Shown here piece after piece: positions 11,890 to 19,990 of a DNA stretch of 64,000 bases; within the stretch, counting starts at the first letter, position 1; every line of letters begins with the position of its first letter. The translations under genes were made by a program, and so were the position numbers. Below the pieces are notes generated by a model that was not told the origin of the DNA, searched no databases, and saw only the letters and a program-made list of their open reading frames with translations. Origin of the DNA: Pseudomonas viridiflava (lineage in GTDB: Bacteria; Pseudomonadota; Gammaproteobacteria; Pseudomonadales; Pseudomonadaceae); NCBI RefSeq assembly GCF_900590755.1, contig NZ_UUOC01000008.1, positions 1 through 64,000 of the forward strand, given 5' to 3'.

Positions 11890-13059
11890 ATGTCTGCTAC
11901 TTATCACTTCCAGACCGTCAAACACGTGATCCACGGGCCCGGCAGCCTTGACCTGCTGAGCGAAAAACTGGCCTTGCTCGACACCCCGCTCAATCGCGTT
12001 GTGCTGGTCACGCAAAACGCCATGCATCAACTGGGCGTCACCGAGAAAGTCAGCACACAACTGAAAGCCGCCGGTATCGCCGTACATATCATCGATAACG
12101 TAGAAATCGAACCGACGCTGGAAAATATCGAGCGTGTGTTTCGCGAAGACGTTGCGCCTCATGCTCCTGACGCGCTAATAGCCATCGGTGGTGGCAGTGT
12201 GCTCGACGCGGCGAAACTGTTTGCGGTGATGCTCACCAACGACACGCCACTGCGGGACTTGCTGGGCGTCGACAAGGTCAGCCATCCCGGCAAACCCATG
12301 GTGCTGGTCCCGACCACCTCGGGCACCGGTTCGGAAGTTACTCCCAACGCCATCGTCACCCTGCCCGACGAAGAATTGAAAATCGGCGTGGTCAGCCGTC
12401 ATTTGCTGCCGACCCTGGTCATCCTCGACCCACTGCTGACCCTAAGCCTGCCGCGCAGCATCACCGCCGCCACCGGCATGGATGCCTTCGTGCATTCGCT
12501 GGAGTCGTTCATTTCTACCAAGGCCAACCCGATCAGCGACGCATTCGCTTTGGAGTCCATGCGTTTGATTGCAGGCAGTATCGTCGAGGCGTATCAACAA
12601 CCAGACTCGGTCAGAGCGCGGGGCGACATGCTGCTGGGTTCGATGTACGGCGGCCTTGCGCTGACTGCAGCGGGCACGGCGGCGGTACACGCCATGGCCT
12701 ATCCGCTGGGCGGCAAATTTCACGTCACCCACGGCGTCGCCAACGCGATGTTGTTGCCCCATGTGATGGCCTTCAACCTGGACAGCTGCGCCGACCGCCT
12801 CAAGCGCGCCGCCTGTGTCTGTGGTGTTGCAGACCTTCACGACAGCGATGAAGTGGCCGCCCACAAGTTGATCGAGCAGATCCGCCAGTGGACCGCCACC
12901 CTGAACATTCCGCAGGACTTGCGTGAGTTCGGCGTTGCCGAAGAGCACCTGGCGGACATGGCGGTGGCCGCGTCAAAAGTGACCCGGCTGATGGCCAACA
13001 ACCCGAAAGCGTTGAGCCTGACGGACATCGAAACACTCTATCGTTGCCTGCTGCCATGA
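11890..13059 (+). CDS. Iron-containing (group III) alcohol dehydrogenase
   Basis: This NAD(P)-dependent metal alcohol dehydrogenase of 389 residues has the nucleotide loop GGGSVLDAAK near residue 97 and TTSGTGSEVT near residue 139. The metal ligands are Asp and His in TGMDAFVHSLESF and His in AAVHAMAYPLG and HVTHGVANAMLLPHVM. The gene follows the lyase by 19 bases with AGGAGATG before the ATG, and its stop overlaps the next start, so it is co-transcribed. In this context it probably interconverts an alcohol and an aldehyde or ketone made from the sugar acid. The substrate cannot be read from sequence. Confidence 0.9.
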   Translation: MSATYHFQTVKHVIHGPGSLDLLSEKLALLDTPLNRVVLVTQNAMHQLGVTEKVSTQLKAAGIAVHIIDNVEIEPTLENIERVFREDVAPHAPDALIAIGGGSVLDAAKLFAVMLTNDTPLRDLLGVDKVSHPGKPMVLVPTTSGTGSEVTPNAIVTLPDEELKIGVVSRHLLPTLVILDPLLTLSLPRSITAATGMDAFVHSLESFISTKANPISDAFALESMRLIAGSIVEAYQQPDSVRARGDMLLGSMYGGLALTAAGTAAVHAMAYPLGGKFHVTHGVANAMLLPHVMAFNLDSCADRLKRAACVCGVADLHDSDEVAAHKLIEQIRQWTATLNIPQDLREFGVAEEHLADMAVAASKVTRLMANNPKALSLTDIETLYRCLLP

Positions 13060-14327
13060 GCGTCGCAAACCTGTCGGGCCTGCTGATCATCGCCGACGAT
13101 TTATCCGGTGCCGCCGATTGTGCAGCAGGTTTCGCCCGACGATTGAGCACAGAAATCCTGCTCGACGGAGGCGCTTCAACCGCCTCGATCGTGGCCGTAG
13201 ACGTGGATTCGCGCAGGCTGGACGCTCAAGCCGCAGCGCTGGCCAACAGCGCTGTATTGCAGCAGGGTCAGTACGCCGACAAAGCCCTGTACAAGAAAAT
13301 CGATTCCACCCTGCGCGGCAATGTCGCCAGTGAAATCGTTGCCTTGCAGGCCAGTCGCGGCCTGGCCATTGTCGGTCCGGCCTACCCCGCCATGGGTCGC
13401 ACTACTCGGGATTCGGTGCAATTGCTCGACGGTGTGACGGTGGCACTGAGCGATGTCTGGCGCAACGAACACCTGACCGGCACCGGCAATCTGCTGGAAA
13501 GCCTGAGCGCAGAAGGTTTGCGCTGCGCGGCCATCGATCTGGACACCCTGCGGGACGAATCGGCACTGACCAGCGCCCTGCATCACGCCTTGCGAAACAA
13601 GGTGCAGGCGCTGATTTGCGATGCGCAGACCGATTCGGATTTGCAACATCTGGCCCGCGCCACGGCGCCGCTGTACCGCCAGTTGTTCTGGGTCGGTTCA
13701 GCGGGTCTTGCCAACCATTTACCTGAGGCGCTGGGCTTGCCAGCGGCCACGGCAATCAAGGTGCAAGGCCGCGCGCCCGTCCTGACAGTGGTGGGCAGCA
13801 TGTCCCGGCACTCACAGCTGCAGGCCGACACTTTGGCCAAACACAGTGGCTGCTTTTGCCTGCAACTGGATGCGAACACGCTGCTGGATCCAGACAACCA
13901 TGAGCAACGCGAACAACTGATCACCCTGCTCTACCTGCGTCTGGCCAAGGGGGACGACTGCCTGCTGACCTTGAGCCAGCAAGAACGAAACCCATCCCTT
14001 GCGGTGCAACTGAGCAACGCCCTGGCCAACTGGCTGAAACCCGCCATCGCCGTAGCCGGCTCCTTGATCGCCACCGGCGGCGAAACCGCCCGGGCCATTC
14101 TGACCGCCGGCGGAATCAGCCGCCTTGAAGTTCAAGGCGAACTAGCCCCCGGCGTGGTGCTCTCGCGAACTGAAACAGGCTTGAACGTGGTGACCAAAGC
14201 CGGAGCTTTCGGCCAGCCCGACACCCTGCTCAACGCCTGGCAGCAACTTCATGGCCGCAGCACTGCCAGTGCTGAGCCAACCCCCATGACACCGTTTCAG
14301 AACAAAAAGGAAACCCATCATGTCTGA
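13056..14327 (+). CDS. Four-carbon acid-sugar kinase (DUF1537 family)
   Basis: The protein (423 residues) is a DUF1537/SBD_N-NBD_C kinase, a family shown to phosphorylate D-threonate, L-threonate, D-erythronate and related acid sugars. The N-terminal substrate domain has LLIIADDLSGAADCAAGF and KKIDSTLRGN near residue 80. The C-terminal nucleotide domain has GSLIATGGETARAIL and GELAPGVVLSRTE near residue 365. The ATG at 13056 overlaps the dehydrogenase stop codon (ATGA), so translation is coupled. The TTG 12 bases earlier is unlikely. With the following PdxA2 it forms the known kinase-dehydrogenase pair that turns a four-carbon acid sugar into a DHAP-type product. The exact substrate is not assigned. 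Confidence 0.88.
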   Translation: MSVANLSGLLIIADDLSGAADCAAGFARRLSTEILLDGGASTASIVAVDVDSRRLDAQAAALANSAVLQQGQYADKALYKKIDSTLRGNVASEIVALQASRGLAIVGPAYPAMGRTTRDSVQLLDGVTVALSDVWRNEHLTGTGNLLESLSAEGLRCAAIDLDTLRDESALTSALHHALRNKVQALICDAQTDSDLQHLARATAPLYRQLFWVGSAGLANHLPEALGLPAATAIKVQGRAPVLTVVGSMSRHSQLQADTLAKHSGCFCLQLDANTLLDPDNHEQREQLITLLYLRLAKGDDCLLTLSQQERNPSLAVQLSNALANWLKPAIAVAGSLIATGGETARAILTAGGISRLEVQGELAPGVVLSRTETGLNVVTKAGAFGQPDTLLNAWQQLHGRSTASAEPTPMTPFQNKKETHHV

Positions 14328-15342
14328 ACGTCCCGTGATCGGAATCACCATGGGCGATGCCGCCGGTGTGGGTCCGGAAATCATCATGAAAACCCTAGCG
14401 CATCAGTCGGTGTACGACAGCTGTCGGCCACTGGTGATCGGCGATGCCAATCGCCTGCAAGACGCCAATCGAATCGTCGGCGGCAGCCTGCGGGTCAATA
14501 GCATCGCCTCCCCCGCCGACGCGCGTTTTGAGCTTGGCACTGTGGACGTCATCGACCTGGGGCTGATCCCGGCCGACATGCCCTACGGCAAGCTCTCGGC
14601 AGTGGCCGGTGATGCAGCCTTTCGCTACATCGAGCGCACCGTGCAGCTGACCCAGAGCGGTGAACTGGACGCGATCTGTACCGCGCCGCTGAACAAGGAA
14701 GCGCTGCACGCCGGTGGCCATATTTTCCCCGGCCATACCGAAATGCTCGCGCACCTGCTGGGCATCGAAGAAGTCTCGATGATGCTGATGACGCCGACCC
14801 TGCGGGTCATTCACGTCACGACCCATATCGGCATCATCGACGCCATCGCCAAAATCGAGCCGGGGCTGGTCAAGCGCACCATCGAGCGCTGCCGGGAAAC
14901 CCTGACCAGGGCCGGTATCGAAAACCCGCTGATCGCAGTCTGCGGCATCAACCCGCATGCCGGGGAAAACGGCCTGTTCGGTTATGGCGAAGAGGAAACC
15001 AAGATTCAGCCTGCCATCGAGGAGCTGCGCTTACGCGGCTGGCGCGTGGAAGGCCCACTGCCAGCGGACACCCTGTTTTTCCGCGCCGGCCGCGGGGACT
15101 TCGATGCCGTCGTCGCCATGTATCACGACCAGGGTCACGGCCCGGTGAAAGTCATGGGCCTGGAAGCAGGCGTCAACGTCACGGTTGGCCTGCCAGTGAT
15201 CCGTACTTCCGTCGACCACGGCACTGCATTCGACATCGCTGGCAAAGGCATCGCAGACGAACGCAGCCTGATCGAAGCCCTGCGTCAGGGCGTCGAGCTT
15301 GCTACGCGCAAACGGGAGACACGCCAGTCGGTCGCGGTTTAA
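14320..15342 (+). CDS. pdxA2: PdxA2-type 4-phospho-acid-sugar 3-dehydrogenase
   Basis: This 340-residue protein belongs to the 4-hydroxythreonine-4-phosphate dehydrogenase family. It has the PdxA2-type N-terminus TMGDAAGVGPE instead of GDPAGIGPE. Metal ligand His residues lie in GHTEMLAH, VTTHIG and MYHDQGHGPVK. The gene overlaps the kinase end by 8 bases and has an AAAGGA site before its ATG. In the DUF1537 pathways known from other bacteria PdxA2 oxidises 4-phospho-D-threonate or erythronate, which then decarboxylates to dihydroxyacetone phosphate. It is therefore probably catabolic, not a pyridoxal biosynthesis gene. Confidence 0.88.
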   Translation: MSERPVIGITMGDAAGVGPEIIMKTLAHQSVYDSCRPLVIGDANRLQDANRIVGGSLRVNSIASPADARFELGTVDVIDLGLIPADMPYGKLSAVAGDAAFRYIERTVQLTQSGELDAICTAPLNKEALHAGGHIFPGHTEMLAHLLGIEEVSMMLMTPTLRVIHVTTHIGIIDAIAKIEPGLVKRTIERCRETLTRAGIENPLIAVCGINPHAGENGLFGYGEEETKIQPAIEELRLRGWRVEGPLPADTLFFRAGRGDFDAVVAMYHDQGHGPVKVMGLEAGVNVTVGLPVIRTSVDHGTAFDIAGKGIADERSLIEALRQGVELATRKRETRQSVAV

Positions 15343-15414
15343 GGCCGCCCACATCCCAAAAATCCGAGCACCGAACCCAGAAACAACGCGCCACAAAAAC
15401 AACAATGGAGCGAA

Positions 15415-16833
15415 ATGATGGACACCTTCAACTCGCAGGACACTGCGATCATCATTGGTATGGTCGTCGTTTATATCGTCATCACCACCTGGATGAGCCT
15501 GCGCCTGCGCAGCAAGACCAGTGAGCAATACATGGTCGCCGCACGGACCATGCCTGCCTTTGTCGTCGGCATCCTGATGATGTCGGAGTTCATCGGCGCC
15601 AAGTCCACGGTCGGTACAGCCCAGGCAGCCTTCGAAAGCGGTTTCGCCGCTTCATGGTCGGTCATCGCTGCAGCAATCGGCTTCCCGCTGTTCGGCCTGC
15701 TCATGGCCCGCAAGCTGTACAACTCCGGGGAGTTCACCATTTCCGGATTCATCGCCAAGAAGTACGGCACGTCTACCAAGCTGGCCGTCTCGATCATCAT
15801 GATCTACGCCCTGCTGCTGGTGAACGTCGGGAACTACGTGAGCGGTGCGGCGGCCATTGCCACCGTGATGAAGATCAATCTGCCCACCGCAGCCTTCATC
15901 ACCGCCGTCATCAGCACCCTGTATTACGTGTTTGGCGGCCTGAAAAGCGTGGCTTACATGAGCATCCTGCACACCGCCGTGAAATACGTCGGCGTGATGA
16001 TCGTGCTGTATGTGGCGCTGAACCTGACCGGCGGTTTCACCCCTGTCATCCAGAATATGCCGGAGCACTACTTCACCTGGGACGGCGCCATCGGCGGCTC
16101 GAAAATCATGGCGTGGATCATCGGCACCGTCGGTGCGATTTTCTCCACTCAGTTCATCATTCAAGCGATCTCTTCGACCCCGAACTCCAAAGCCGCTCAG
16201 CGCTCGACGTTCTACGCGTCCTTGTTGTGCATCCCCATCGCATTGGCGCTGGGCTTTATCGGTGTCGCGTCCAAATACCTGCACCCGGACATGGGCAGCC
16301 TCTACGCCCTGCCGATCTTCCTGCAGTCCATGAGCCCGGTACTGGCCGGTGTGGTGACCATCTCTCTGGTGGCGTCGATCTTCGTCAGCGTCAGCACCGT
16401 GGCCCTGGCCATTGCTTCGCTGGTGGTGCGTGACTTCTACGTACCGATGCGCAAGCCGTCCGTGGATCGTGAACTCAAAGCCACCCGCGTGATTGCCTTG
16501 ATCATCGGCTTCGTGCCGCTGTTCTTCGTGTTCTTCGTGCCGGAAATTCTCAACCTGTCGTTCTTCACCCGGGCCCTGCGCCTGTCCATCGCGGTTGTAG
16601 CGATGATTGCCATCTACCTGCCATTCTTCGGCTCCGGCCGTGGCGCGACGCTGGGTCTGGTTGCATCGGCCATCACCACCAGCGTCTGGTATTTGCTGAA
16701 CAATCCATACGGCATCGACAACATGTACATCGCACTGGTGACTCCAGCGATCGTGATCGCCGTTGAACGCCTCTTCCCGAAATCCATTGCGGGTAAACAA
16801 GACAAGAGCGAGGTTTCCCATGCCAACCAATGA
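15415..16833 (+). CDS. Sodium:solute symporter (SSS family)
   Basis: This is an inner-membrane transporter of 472 residues with about 13 hydrophobic helices, typical of the SSS (SLC5-like) family. It has the family pattern of a discontinuous helix near MMSEFIGAKSTVG (about residue 58) and a loop region GGSKIMAWIIGTVGA. It lies 72 bases behind pdxA2 and overlaps the next gene by 14 bases, so it belongs to the same operon. It probably imports the acid sugar or sugar-acid glycoside that the cluster degrades, driven by sodium. The substrate is unknown. Confidence 0.88.
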   Translation: MMDTFNSQDTAIIIGMVVVYIVITTWMSLRLRSKTSEQYMVAARTMPAFVVGILMMSEFIGAKSTVGTAQAAFESGFAASWSVIAAAIGFPLFGLLMARKLYNSGEFTISGFIAKKYGTSTKLAVSIIMIYALLLVNVGNYVSGAAAIATVMKINLPTAAFITAVISTLYYVFGGLKSVAYMSILHTAVKYVGVMIVLYVALNLTGGFTPVIQNMPEHYFTWDGAIGGSKIMAWIIGTVGAIFSTQFIIQAISSTPNSKAAQRSTFYASLLCIPIALALGFIGVASKYLHPDMGSLYALPIFLQSMSPVLAGVVTISLVASIFVSVSTVALAIASLVVRDFYVPMRKPSVDRELKATRVIALIIGFVPLFFVFFVPEILNLSFFTRALRLSIAVVAMIAIYLPFFGSGRGATLGLVASAITTSVWYLLNNPYGIDNMYIALVTPAIVIAVERLFPKSIAGKQDKSEVSHANQ

Positions 16834-17944
16834 TCAACGCCAGGACGCCTTCCTGCCCACGCCCTACGCGCAGAACCACGCGGCGAACCTTCATGAACTG
16901 GCGGATGGCACCGTGCTCTGCACCTGGTTTGCTGGCACGCAGGAAGGCATGGCTGACATTTTTGTCCTGCTGTCGCGCCGCGATCCGCAAACCGGGGTCT
17001 GGAGCGAACCCGAAAAGCTGTCCCAGGACGATACCCGCTCTGAACAGAACCCGATTCTGTTCCAGGCCCCGGAAGGTCCGCTGTGGCTGATCTGGACCGC
17101 GCAGATTTCCGGCAATCAGGAGACGGCAATCATCCGCCGCCGTCTTTCTCAGGATCAGGGCAAAACCTGGGGCCCGGTAGAAACCCTGTTCGAAGAACCG
17201 GGCACCTTCGTGCGCCAACCTCCGGTGGTACTGGACAACGGCGACTGGCTGTTGCCGGTGTGGTACTGCATCACCCTGCCGGGGGAAAAGTGGATCGGCA
17301 ACCATGATGTCAGCGCGGTGATGATTTCCAGTGATCAGGGCCAGAGCTGGTCCCGTCACGACGTGCCCGACAGCACGGGCAGCGTGCACATGAACGTTCA
17401 TCAACTGGCGGATGGCAGCCTGCTTGGGTTGTTTCGCAGCCGCTGGGCCGACTTCATTTACAGCAGCCGTTCACTTGACCGTGGTCGCAGCTGGAGCGCA
17501 CCGGTGCCAACGGAGTTGCCCAATAACAACTCCTCGATTCAGTTCGTGCGTTTGAACAGTGGCGAACTGGCGCTGGTCTACAACCCGGTCAGCGCCGAAG
17601 GGCATAGTCAGCGCCGGGCTTCGCTGTACGACGAAATCGAAGATGAAGGCGACGACCGCATCACACCGGGCCAGAGCGAAGATGGCAAAAGCGCAGTGTG
17701 GGGCATCCCCCGCGCGCCGATGAGCCTGGCGTTGTCTCAGGATGACGGCAAGAGCTGGCCAGTGCGTCTGGATCTTGAGCTGGGGGATGGCTTTTGCCTG
17801 ACCAACAACTCCCATGAAAAACTCAATCGCGAGTTTTCCTACCCGAGCATCATTCAGGCCCGGGATGGCAGTTTGCATGTGGCGTTTACCTACTTCCGGC
17901 AGAAGATCAAGCATGTGCACTTGCCGTTGACGGCGGTGCGTTGA
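16820..17944 (+). CDS. Cytosolic BNR/Asp-box (sialidase-like) beta-propeller protein
   Basis: The 374-residue protein is a BNR_2/COG4692-type propeller. At least four Asp boxes are visible: SQDQGKTW, SSDQGQSW, SLDRGRSW and SQDDGKSW. Family-type ends are NHAANLHELADGTVLCTWF and EFSYPSIIQARDGSL. No signal peptide is present, so it would work in the cytoplasm. The ATG at 16820 was chosen for its GAGG site; the start overlaps the transporter by 14 bases. Annotation pipelines call these exo-alpha-sialidases, but a cytosolic enzyme beside an acid-sugar kinase could instead be a glycosidase or lyase that opens an imported uronate or aldonate glycoside. That is inference. Confidence 0.75.
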   Translation: MPTNDQRQDAFLPTPYAQNHAANLHELADGTVLCTWFAGTQEGMADIFVLLSRRDPQTGVWSEPEKLSQDDTRSEQNPILFQAPEGPLWLIWTAQISGNQETAIIRRRLSQDQGKTWGPVETLFEEPGTFVRQPPVVLDNGDWLLPVWYCITLPGEKWIGNHDVSAVMISSDQGQSWSRHDVPDSTGSVHMNVHQLADGSLLGLFRSRWADFIYSSRSLDRGRSWSAPVPTELPNNNSSIQFVRLNSGELALVYNPVSAEGHSQRRASLYDEIEDEGDDRITPGQSEDGKSAVWGIPRAPMSLALSQDDGKSWPVRLDLELGDGFCLTNNSHEKLNREFSYPSIIQARDGSLHVAFTYFRQKIKHVHLPLTAVR

Positions 17945-18003
17945 TTGGCGTTAAGGAACCGTCCTGTAAAAAACCCAATCTTCTAATCTGGAATGCAATT
18001 CCT

Positions 18004-18090
18004 GTAGGAGTGAGCTTGCTCGCGATAGCGTCAGGCCAGTCGATGATTTATCGATAAGCAAACCGCATCGCGAGCAAGCTCACTCCTACA
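18004..18090. repeat. Inverted REP pair (GTAGGAGTGAGCTTGCTCGCGAT class)
   Basis: The arms at about 18004-18028 and 18066-18090 are inverted copies around about 37 bases. It separates the transporter/propeller end of the operon from the SDR gene and could reduce downstream expression. Confidence 0.85.
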
Positions 18091-18117
18091 GGGGTCCGAA
18101 GATGGAACTCCTCTCTT

Positions 18118-18804
18118 ATGACAACCCCACCCAAAACCGCCGTACTCACCGGCGTCAGTTCCGGCATCGGCATGGCCATTGCTCAACGCTTGCTGGCCGA
18201 AGGTTGGCGCGTGCAGGGTCTGAGTCGCCGCCCGGCAGATATCGATCATCCGTCCTTTGCGTGGACCGAATGCGACCTGAACGACTTGCACGCGCTTGAT
18301 CAGGCGCTGCAACCCATCGCAACAGTAGACGCGATTGTCCACGCGGCAGGCTTCATGCGCACCGCGCCTTTGGGCCTGTTGAATCCAGACGACGGACAAG
18401 CGATGTGGCAGGTTCATGTGGCCGCCGCCAGCCACATGGTCAACACACTGCATGCCAGGCTGCGCCCCGGCGCACGTGTGGTGGTGATCGGTAGCCGGAC
18501 CATGCAGGGCGCCAGCGGCCGCAGCCAATATGCCGCCACCAAAGCGGCGTTGCAGGGCATGGTCCGCTCCTGGGCCATCGAGCTGGCGCCCAAGGGCGTT
18601 ACCGCCAACCTGATCGCTCCCGGCGCCACTGAAACTCCTATGTTGCTGGACCCGGCCCGCAGCGGCACCCCGCCCGTCAAACCGCCTATAGGCCGTTTTG
18701 TGCAACCCGGCGAAGTGGCCGGCATGGCGGCGTTTTTGCTGGGCCCGGATGCCGGCGCCATCACCGGGCAGAGTCTGGTGATCTGCGGCGGCGCTTCGCT
18801 GTAG
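18118..18804 (+). CDS. Short-chain dehydrogenase/reductase
   Basis: This classical SDR of 228 residues has the nucleotide motif TGVSSGIGMAIAQ near residue 10, the active site Tyr-x-x-x-Lys in QYAATKAALQG near residue 139, and the structural PGATETPML. It lies in the same direction as the acid-sugar operon, behind a REP and ahead of the DeoR regulator. It is probably an oxidoreductase for a sugar-acid intermediate. An unrelated role cannot be excluded, because the REP breaks the tight spacing seen upstream. Confidence 0.85.
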   Translation: MTTPPKTAVLTGVSSGIGMAIAQRLLAEGWRVQGLSRRPADIDHPSFAWTECDLNDLHALDQALQPIATVDAIVHAAGFMRTAPLGLLNPDDGQAMWQVHVAAASHMVNTLHARLRPGARVVVIGSRTMQGASGRSQYAATKAALQGMVRSWAIELAPKGVTANLIAPGATETPMLLDPARSGTPPVKPPIGRFVQPGEVAGMAAFLLGPDAGAITGQSLVICGGASL

Positions 18805-18880
18805 GCCGCCGCCTGCGGTTGCAATCCATAACGGTTTAATGTGATAACTCCCGCCTCTTCGCTCACCACCAAGGCTGTTC

Positions 18881-19648
18881 ATGAAAGTCGCCAATCGCCG
18901 TCAATCGATACTGGATCTGGTCCTGTCCGGGAAGTCGAACGTCGATGAACTCTGCGCCCAGCTCGGCGTGTCGGAAGCCACGGTGCGTCGCGACCTGACG
19001 GCGCTGGCCGAAGAAGGTCTGATCATCCGCACGTATGGCGGTGCGACTCATGTGGGCATGCGCGAGCCGGAGACCTCGGTGGAAGAGCGCCGCCAGCAAC
19101 ACAGTCAGGAAAAAACCGTGATCGCCCGTGCCGCGCTGGCGCATATTCAGGATCACGACACGCTGTTCCTGGAGGGCGGCACCACCACCAGTGCTCTGGC
19201 ACAACTGCTCAACCAGCGCCGGGGCCTGCACGTCATCACCAACAACCTCATGGCCCTGGCCGACCTTGCACTGATCCCTGAAGGCCGCATCACCGTGCTG
19301 GGCGGTGATCTGCGTAGTTCGAGCATGTCGACCTATGGGGTTGCCGCACAGGCTGCCCTTGAGCACCTGAGCGCCGACAAGGTGTTCCTCAGTGCTGACG
19401 GCGTGGTGGCAGAGCTGGGGCTGTGTGAAGCCAGTTCAGAACAGGCCTACCTCAAAGAAACCATGATCGCCCGTGCGGCGTTTATCTTCGTGCTGGCCGA
19501 CGCCACCAAACTTGGCCGCGCCCGCCAGCAACACTGGACGCCACTACGCCAGCCCTGGACCCTGATAACCCACGAACTGGATGACTCGTCGCTGCTGGTG
19601 CCGTTTCAGTCGCGACGCACGATTACCGTCGAGGTTGTTCCCTTCTGA
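18881..19648 (+). CDS. DeoR/GlpR-family transcriptional repressor
   Basis: This 255-residue protein has the N-terminal DeoR winged helix (LDLVLSGKSNVDELCAQLGV, then SEATVRRDLTALAEEG) and a C-terminal DeoR sugar-phosphate sensing domain with LEGGTTTSALAQLL near residue 96 and VLADATKLGR near residue 200. Members usually repress sugar catabolic operons and are released by a phosphorylated intermediate. A phosphorylated sugar acid made by the DUF1537 kinase would be a natural inducer. The TGATCGA-type palindromes upstream of the lyase gene are candidate operators. Confidence 0.9.
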   Translation: MKVANRRQSILDLVLSGKSNVDELCAQLGVSEATVRRDLTALAEEGLIIRTYGGATHVGMREPETSVEERRQQHSQEKTVIARAALAHIQDHDTLFLEGGTTTSALAQLLNQRRGLHVITNNLMALADLALIPEGRITVLGGDLRSSSMSTYGVAAQAALEHLSADKVFLSADGVVAELGLCEASSEQAYLKETMIARAAFIFVLADATKLGRARQQHWTPLRQPWTLITHELDDSSLLVPFQSRRTITVEVVPF

Positions 19649-19990
19649 TCCTTGAGTATCTACCGATTTATGCGTAGACATTCATGCCTCTAATTGTCAG
19701 CCGTAACTGATTGCTCAATGCATCTTTACGTCACGACATCCCTGTAAAACAGCTGCTGCGCTGCCGTTTTGGACAGGTTGCAAATAATTTCAAAACCCCA
19801 TGCAACCTTCTCAACAGACCGTCGGTCACAGATCTGTCTGGATAGTGGCAATACGCCTCTTTTTTTCAAGAGCGTGCCCGATAACTATCAGGACAAACAA
19901 AACAAGGTCTAGCCAGACCTTCATAATCAGAGAAACGGATCTTTCTCAAACATAGAAAATAACTGCCGAATGTTCGGCATGAGAGATCCC
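19649..19990. other. Intergenic region before the chemoreceptor gene
   Basis: These 342 bases hold no convincing ORF. A perfect 7-bp hairpin (AAGGTCT-AGCC-AGACCTT, 19904-19921) lies in the probable leader of the chemoreceptor gene. A GCCCGATAA at 19877-19885 resembles a FliA -10 box, but no matching -35 lies at the proper spacing. This stretch is clearly more AT-rich than the flanking genes. Confidence 0.5.

Noticed and set aside
10998..17944. A sialic-acid (nan) utilisation operon, because of a NanA-like lyase, an SSS transporter and a sialidase-like protein
   Set aside because: NanK, NanE, NagA and NagB are absent, the lyase has IPAKTG rather than the NanA-type pattern, and the propeller has no signal peptide. 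A DUF1537 kinase and PdxA2 point to an acid sugar.
19860..19900. FliA (sigma28) promoter of the chemoreceptor gene
   Set aside because: GCCCGATAA resembles the -10 box, but the nearest -35-like TCAAG lies only five bases away instead of the required spacing.
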